NCBI GenBank assembly: GCA_024196135.1
Contig: JAMQCK010000895.1
Coordinates: 1-14,303 of the forward strand
Direction of reading: 5' to 3'
DNA: 14,303 bases
Origin: Pleurotus ostreatus/Saccharomyces cerevisiae fusant
Taxonomy: Eukaryota > Opisthokonta
Numbering within the stretch: position 1 is the first letter of the stretch; each line of letters opens with the position of its first letter. The notes under the pieces were generated by a model. The model did not search any database. It was not told the origin of the DNA and saw nothing but the letters and a program-made list of their open reading frames with translations. The position numbers were made by a program, and so were the translations under genes. Shown here one piece after another: positions 9,233-14,303 of this stretch.

Positions 9233-9256
9233 GCCGTGACAGATTTTGGTCACGGC
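9233..9256. repeat. Perfect inverted repeat, 8-bp stem with 8-nt loop
   Basis: GCCGTGAC at 9233-9240 and GTCACGGC at 9249-9256 are exact reverse complements separated by AGATTTTG. The repeat lies in the divergent spacer about 520 bp before the epoxide-hydrolase start. It could be a binding site for a dimeric regulator or form a hairpin; function is not shown by the sequence. Confidence 0.55.
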
Positions 9257-9369
9257 GAAGTTCATGTCGGCGATCCAGAAGCTTGCATCTCGACCTGATT
9301 CATGGCTCGCTGTTAGGCCATTGCTCTACAAGTGAGATTTATTTCTAACCTTGAAAAGAGAGTTGCGAC

Positions 9370-9483
9370 TCAGAATGCATCATCCAGTATCGACTTTATG
9401 GCCGTCCTCAAGCTCAAGCCCAAATCGTCACCGTCTTGCTCGAAAGACGGAGATAGGTAGAACTTCCAGAGGTTGATCCACAT
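9370..9483 (-). pseudogene. Orphan exon-like fragment, 37 codons
   Basis: On the minus strand an ATG at 9483 opens 37 codons to a TGA at 9370-9372. The peptide (MWINLWKFYLSPSFEQ, then GLSLRTAIKSILDDAF) has the mixed hydrophobic and acidic make-up of a real protein, unlike nearby chance frames. Just upstream in the reading direction, a CTGACTGAT branch-like sequence and CTTAG acceptor precede it, so it may be the last exon or remnant of a gene whose earlier part I cannot find. No family recognised; it may be chance. Confidence 0.2.
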
Positions 9484-9776
9484 CTCTTGCCTTACTAAGG
9501 ATCAGTCAGCAACAAGGATCCAGTAGGGCCAATCAAGAAGCTCAGAACATGGAACTCCCACGCAGCTGGGCAGAAGCTGAGTAAGATGTGGCGCGCACGT
9601 CTTGAAGGATCCGTACTGCGGCGGTCATTGTCGTTTATCGACGCAGAAGAAGACGAGCGGGCTCGGGAAGGGACTGGCATAACCGATGTAACCGGCGAGC
9701 AGACTCTGGCATAAAGCAGCGCGTCGTCGACTTGAAGTCCTACCAACACGTCCTCCCTATACTCGACGACGTCATC

Positions 9777-11048
9777 ATGCCTCTGAACTCGCTCACCACC
9801 AAAGAATTCACCACTTCTCGCGGGGTCAAGTACACTTACCGCTACGCTGCGCCTCAGGTGGATCGCCCGACGCTCCTGCTCCTGCACGGCTTCCCCTCAA
9901 CGCCGCACGACTGGCGGCACCAGATCGCGCACTTCGGTGCCAAGGGATACGGTCTCATCGTACCCGACATGCTGGGCTACGGCGGCACGGACAAACCTGG
10001 CGATCCCGCCGAGTACATCGGCGCGAAACAGTCGCGGGACTTTGTCGATCTTGTCGAGCACGAGAAGGCGGAGAGGGTGATTGTAGTCGGGCATGACTGG
10101 TGAGCTGGCGGCGTCGAGGAAAGGGTGCGGCGGGTATTGATGCGCTCGTAGGGGTACTATGCCGACAGCGTATCTGGCGGTCTTGCATCAGCATCGATTC
10201 CTCGGCTTCGTGCACCTCTCCGTTGGTCTCGCGATCAGGCGGGGATTTTACTTGGAGGAGGTCTTGGTAGCCATGAAGCAGAGGTTCGGCACGGAGTTGT
10301 TTGGGTAAGCTCGCCTGGGACTATCGCCCTAGCGTCACTAATTTGAGCGTGCAGATACTGGGCGTTCTTCAATAAGGACGAGGCTGCGGACATTATCGAG
10401 AAGAACGTGAGCTTTTGAATCTTCAGCTCAAGCCAGTATACGATTTACCTGAATGAATCCTTTAGGTTGACTCCCTGTTCGACTTGCTCTATCCCAAGGA
10501 TCCAGCGCTGTGGAAGACGCACATGACCCCGGTCGGTGCCGCGGACGTGTTCTTGACCGAAGGCAGGCAACATGGGGCGGGCGACTATGTCGCGGAGGAG
10601 GTTGGCAAACATCACGAGGAGTCGATGAATATAAAACTCACCCCCATCGCAGCACCGCGAGATATGGCGGCAGGCCTTCACGAACAATGGTCTTTCCGGC
10701 CCGCTCAACTGGTACAAGATGGCTTCTCGAGGGCTACAGGACAGCGACGGCCTCGGTGGGTACGCGACCGCTGTCCAAAGGCTGTCGGACGCTGATGGCC
10801 TTGCAGATATTTCGCCAGACACCGTCAAGGTCCAGAAGCCTTTCCTCTTCATCGGCGGCTCCAAGGACTACGTCTGCCTCCCCGAGCTGCATGCAGACGA
10901 GAACCTGAAGAAGGCGTGCGAGGATCTTCGGGTGGAGGTGTTCGACGCGGGGCATTGGCTTCAGCTCGAGCTGCCGGGCCAAGTGAACGAGACGATCGAG
11001 AAGTGGGTGGAGGAGAAGGGGCTGGCGACTATCGAAGCGAAGGCCTGA
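9777..11048 (+). CDS. Epoxide hydrolase, alpha/beta-hydrolase fold
   Basis: Five exons: 9777-10099, 10152-10304, 10355-10406, 10466-10600, 10653-11048, giving 352 residues with phases 2, 2, 0, 0 in register. The enzyme class opens epoxides to diols through a covalent ester on an aspartate. The expected residues are present: oxyanion motif HGFP (37-40); nucleophile D107 in VVGHDWGG, a motif rebuilt across intron 1; lid tyrosines Y160 (GYWAFF) and Y242 (GPLNWYK); acid D293 (GSKDYVC); base H322 (AGHWLQLE). No signal peptide is seen, so it is probably soluble and intracellular; length is close to other fungal soluble epoxide hydrolases. The frame is open upstream to a TTG at 9732, but the first ATG is 9777 and its product begins like family members. 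The intron 4 donor is GTTGGC, weaker than the others. Substrate unknown; detoxification or secondary metabolism are both possible. Confidence 0.93.
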
Positions 11049-12493
11049 AACTAGGGTGTGCATATCAGGGCACCGAGGTTGAACATGGGTGGAGAGAATA
11101 GGATAGGCGAGCATGGCCACCTCGTCGCTCGTGTGGCATCCCTGAGGGCACGAAGGCCGTTAGGGATTGATAGGGAGTCCTTTTGGATCTGAATCTGATA
11201 CTGATAGGTAGGTAAATGAACATATGGCCGCTTGTTGACAACGTGTACCTGCAGGCGTTGGAGTGGCTGTGAGCAGACGGACCGAGCCGATGGCCACAAA
11301 ATACCTACTCTGTCACCACCAGTGATAGCGCGCTTCCGAGGGCGACCTCGGTCGTAAAGTAGCCACTGCTATAGCCAGGGTAGTTCTGCTTGGCGCCGCC
11401 TTGCTTTCATCGACCCACTGTGCGCTGCAACGACTCCGAGTCGATCGTCCTGTCGCGGTGATGCTCCATCTCCTCATTGTTCAAGGTCCGCCGAAATATT
11501 CCCATTTACGAGCGGCGGAAACACTCGCGGTCTCCGTGCGCGCAGACTCCGCCTCCGCCTCTGCCATGGGAGAGGCGCATACGACGCAGCCATCAAGTCA
11601 CCATCGCAGCACGCGCGTGGCATTGTAGCTCCCGTAACAGTCAGGGTGCGCCCTCGGACTGAACAGTGCCGTATACGCGTGCGGCGTGGAGGTGAGGGTA
11701 AGCTATAGCCGAGCGGTTGGATCGGTAGCGGACGTCGATCTGTGTCGATACAAAATTACTGTTTGCGAGGCTCGCATTCCATATCCTCGCCGCAGGGCCA
11801 TGCGCGTCGGGCGCCCATCAGAGGTGGGCGGGGCGGCGCGACGAGCGACACTCGGTAAGGTGGGCGAAACGCGCTGCATGCCGCCGCAGCTTGGGCTCAG
11901 CGACTTGCGCGGCCTTGATGCTGGTCGTCGATGAGGACACTGCAACATTAGCCCCCGGCTATCCCATGTGGGGTGAGTCACCGCCTCGTCACGAGGGTAA
12001 GAGGTCGCTGAGACTCGTCCACGGGTTACAACCACCAATCAATCGCTGGAACGTACACCTGAAGCTTGACTTTCAAGTTGTACGTTCGACTTGTCAGGTA
12101 CTTCATTTTCCGCAAGTCCCTGAAGCAGATCCCGCCGCGTGCCACAAAGCCAAGATGAGGGTACAGTTGATGTATATTCACGATGCATGTGACTCCAATA
12201 CGATAGGCAGTGGGAGATGAAGTCCGCGCGGCGGCCCTCCATCTATAGACGATAGGATACAGGTCTTTAGTGAGTAGTTAAATCTTAGATATGTAGGGTG
12301 AATCCAGGATAACAATGCCAGTGTCCGATAGCTAGAAGAAATGGCGCCCGACGTAGAGGCAATAGATAGGTTTAAAAACATGACATGCGAATGAAGACAA
12401 GTAGCGAGTGCGCGCCACCCAGATGGCGAGGGATTTTGGGGAGATGCAATGGGAGATGAGAGCGAAGAGTCGTCTAAGACCAGAAAGGCATTA
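11049..12493. other. Convergent spacer after the epoxide hydrolase and zinc-cluster genes
   Basis: About 1.4 kb between two genes that point towards each other. Open frames here are short or begin at TTG and show no recognisable domain. It should contain both 3' untranslated regions. Notable are a long inverted repeat at 12049-12087 and AT-richer sequence near 12240-12380, which may be the 3' end of the minus-strand gene. The length is large for a convergent fungal spacer, so a non-coding RNA or an undetected small gene is possible, but I see no direct evidence. Confidence 0.5.
12049..12087. repeat. Inverted repeat, 9-bp arms with an inner palindromic stretch
   Basis: GAACGTACA at 12049-12057 and TGTACGTTC at 12079-12087 are exact reverse complements. 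Between them CTTGA and TCAAG form a second, inner stem around CTT. The structure lies in the convergent spacer. It could fold as a stem-loop in a transcript from either side, for example near a 3' end, or be a binding site; neither is shown. Confidence 0.5.
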
Positions 12494-14004
12494 TCATGCG
12501 AATTCCGGTGAGAGCCAGTTATCTGGTCGCGGCAGGAATGGTTGGAACATGCTCTGCGCGTCTATCTGCTGCTGTTCGTCGTCGCAAGGTAATGAGAGAT
12601 CCCAGGCAGAGAAGTCGATGTTCATGTCGGGTAGGCCCGACGGGTCCGGCGCGGGCATGCCGAAGAAGTTGTCGGACTCGAAGGACTCGAGGCCCGGCGA
12701 GGCGCCTGGCGTGCAGAGGGAAGGGCACGATGTGTCGAGCGAAGACGAGGACGAGCATAGTGGCGAGAGCGATGCGTCGCTCGAAGATGACTCTGGCGAT
12801 GACTCCCACGTCATGGGGTCCATCGAGCAGGGCATGTTCTCGACGAGCATGCTATCCATAAGCAGCTGGCTGAAGTCATCAGACGGTAGCGATGCTGCCC
12901 CGCATGTCTCGTTAGCGAGAGGTACCTCCGGCTGAGGGACAGGCGGCATAGGCGGTACTGGAGGCACACCCCATGCCGTCGGGCAATTCGTGACGTTCGC
13001 CATGAACTGCTCGAAGCCAGGCTGCTGACCGCCGTAGCCGACGGGTGCGGGCATGTCCCATGGGGGTATGCTTGGCGCGGAGTGTTGCTCCTGCGTAGGC
13101 GGTGCTGGCGGTGGAACGGGCGGGCATGAAGCGAGAGCGAGCATGGCGTTCCACCATGGCAAGTAAGGGAAGGCGCTTGCCATCAGGCATGCCTGTTCAA
13201 ACGATATGAGTGGCATCGGAGGCCACCCGTTGGGCATCGGTGGCATCGGATAGGTCGTCTGAGTAGTAGGTGGCAGTGCGTTGTATTGATTGTGTGCGTA
13301 GAGATCGTCGGTTGGCGGTAACTGGCAAGGCTATCAGTATGAAGATCGGTCGACATCGAAGACCGACCAACCTCGCATTGGGGCGGCACTGGCGGGAGCG
13401 GCACTGGCGACTCCTGCTTGCGTAGCATGCACGCCGGGTAGACAGGGGGAGAGGGTGCGCGTGATGGAACCGGCGGGGTCATCGGAGCTGATGGAGGGAG
13501 CGTCGGCGGCGTCATGGGCGCTTGCGGTGATTGACAGGACGTGGACGCGGTAGGCGACGTGCCCATCGGCTCATGAACAGGAAGAGGTGGCTACGGTGGC
13601 ATTAGCGTATGTCGCAGATGATGAGTGGCAGATCGCGTACCTCGACTGGCGCACACTCTTGCTCGACGACCTGAGGGGCCGGTGGTGGAGGCGGCTGGGG
13701 CATCCCTCGTGGGTCCGGCGTCTGGTACATACAGAGCGCGGCGAGACCAAGCTGCGCGCATCGTCCACACGTGGGACGTTCCCTGTCGCACTGGGGTCAT
13801 GGTGAGCGACGACGGCGCGTGCAAAAACGAACGATGCTCACCATCCGACGCGATGCATGGCAGTTGAGGCAGGAGAGTATCACCCGGTTGCGACGTCTAG
13901 CAAGCGCGTCAGCGTCGAGCGCGTTAATGAGCAGCACATGCTTACTTGGGCTTCTTTTGTACAGAAGAAGAAGAGCATGGACTGGTGTCGTGCTTTGGCG
14001 CCAT
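12494..14004 (-). CDS. Zn(II)2Cys6 fungal-type transcription factor
   Basis: Five minus-strand exons: 14004-13946, 13896-13842, 13790-13641, 13590-13372, 13321-12494, giving 436 residues. Introns are 49, 51, 50 and 50 nt with matching phases. Residues 29-58 form a complete zinc binuclear cluster: C29-x2-C32-x6-C39-x6-C46-x2-C49-x8-C58. Intron 2 falls between M38 and C39, so the domain appears only after splicing. A basic stretch KKPKRRNR (17-24) just before it could help nuclear import and DNA contact. The middle is Pro-rich; a Ser-rich acidic segment and a C-terminus with acidic and bulky hydrophobic residues (DDFSQLLMDSM, MNIDFSAWDL) look like activation regions, which is inference. No fungal-specific TF middle-homology domain is seen. 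The start has G at -3 and G at +4. Target genes are unknown. Confidence 0.92.
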
Positions 14005-14303
14005 TTCTTAGTATTCGTAGAGCTTTGTTCTAAGCGGGGAGGGAGAAGCACGACGGGTGGAGACGGGTAGCTGTAGGTGCTTAAGTATGTATGTCGGCAG
14101 TGCGCTCCGCTCCGGTGACAAACTTGGTGCCCACCTCGATCGCGCGAATTTTGGCAGCCAAAGCCCTGAACGGGCGAGGGTGTGGCGAAACACATCGCAC
14201 GCCCCCACGCGCTTACCCGGGGCAAACCACCTCGATCCTCCAGTATCTCTATAGAGCAGGAGGTTGCAGCAACGACGCTGTCAAGTCTACATCAGCGCTG
14301 GCA

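Larger units (their letters stand above)
8664..9776. other. Divergent spacer between the PPxY-protein and epoxide-hydrolase genes
   Basis: About 1.1 kb without a confident gene. It must hold the promoters of both flanking genes, which are transcribed away from each other. Visible signals are a perfect 8-bp-stem hairpin at 9233-9256, a 7-bp inverted repeat (GAGGACC at 9070-9076, GGTCCTC at 9105-9111), a TTTTTATA stretch near 9045-9052, and an exon-like minus-strand fragment at 9370-9483. Its length is generous for a fungal divergent promoter, so an unannotated small or decayed gene is possible. Confidence 0.5.

Noticed and set aside
9732..9776. Longer N-terminus for the epoxide hydrolase beginning at 9732
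   Set aside because: The codon at 9732 is TTG, not ATG. The first ATG in the frame is 9777 and its product starts as family members do.
9495..9887. 130-codon minus-strand open frame overlapping the epoxide-hydrolase start
   Set aside because: It runs opposite exon 1 of the epoxide hydrolase, shows no domain, and is low-complexity Ser/Arg-rich in its unique part.
11700..11790. tRNA-like stretch with an A-box-like TAGCCGAGCGG and a B-box-like GGCTCGCATTCC
   Set aside because: The implied acceptor stem has no complementary 3' partner and the B-box match is imperfect with an extra base, so no cloverleaf can be drawn.
11891..12220. 109-codon plus-strand open frame in the convergent spacer
   Set aside because: It begins at TTG, has no recognisable domain and no splice or promoter support.
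14237..14263. Hairpin-like sequence around the palindrome CTCTATAGAG with CCTCC/GGAGG flanks
   Set aside because: The arms are unevenly spaced and short palindromes of this size are expected by chance; no functional context.

Overview
The window looks like nuclear DNA of a filamentous basidiomycete, probably an agaricomycete. The DNA is GC-rich. Genes are split by very short introns (about 47-62 nt, one of 167 nt) with GT..AG ends and CTRAY-like branch points. The protein families (oxysterol-binding protein, tandem F-box/LRR-like proteins, a fungal alpha/beta epoxide hydrolase, a Zn(II)2Cys6 regulator) fit a mushroom-forming fungus. The species call is inference; no rRNA, tRNA, CRISPR array or recognisable transposon was found.

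Layout. 1-2483: gene-poor, with a tandem TATA-box repeat, a 19-bp repeat and a long but unrecognised open frame. 2484-4584 (+): seven-exon oxysterol-binding-protein (lipid-transfer) gene. 4585-5127: spacer starting with a pyrimidine-rich tract. 5128-7426 (+): two tandem F-box/LRR-like paralogues, joined head to tail with no spacer, so the upstream copy has lost its own end. 7623-8663 (-): four-exon unrecognised protein with a disordered Pro/Gln/Ser-rich N-terminus and a PPxY motif. 8664-9776: 1.1-kb divergent spacer with a perfect hairpin and an exon-like fragment. 9777-11048 (+): five-exon epoxide hydrolase with all catalytic residues. 11049-12493: convergent spacer. 12494-14004 (-): five-exon Zn2Cys6 transcription factor whose zinc cluster is split by an intron.

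The four confidently assembled multi-exon genes (oxysterol-binding protein, unknown protein, epoxide hydrolase, zinc-cluster factor) keep phase at every proposed splice junction and have CDS lengths divisible by three. Family motifs also run across several of these junctions, which supports the models independently. The genes look like ordinary neighbouring housekeeping and accessory genes; nothing shows that they form one pathway. The epoxide hydrolase and the zinc-cluster regulator are convergent neighbours, which is only weak circumstantial evidence for a link. I found no convincing new multi-gene system. The most unusual items are the spacer-less F-box duplication (possibly one double-F-box gene) and the two TATA boxes exactly 21 bp apart.
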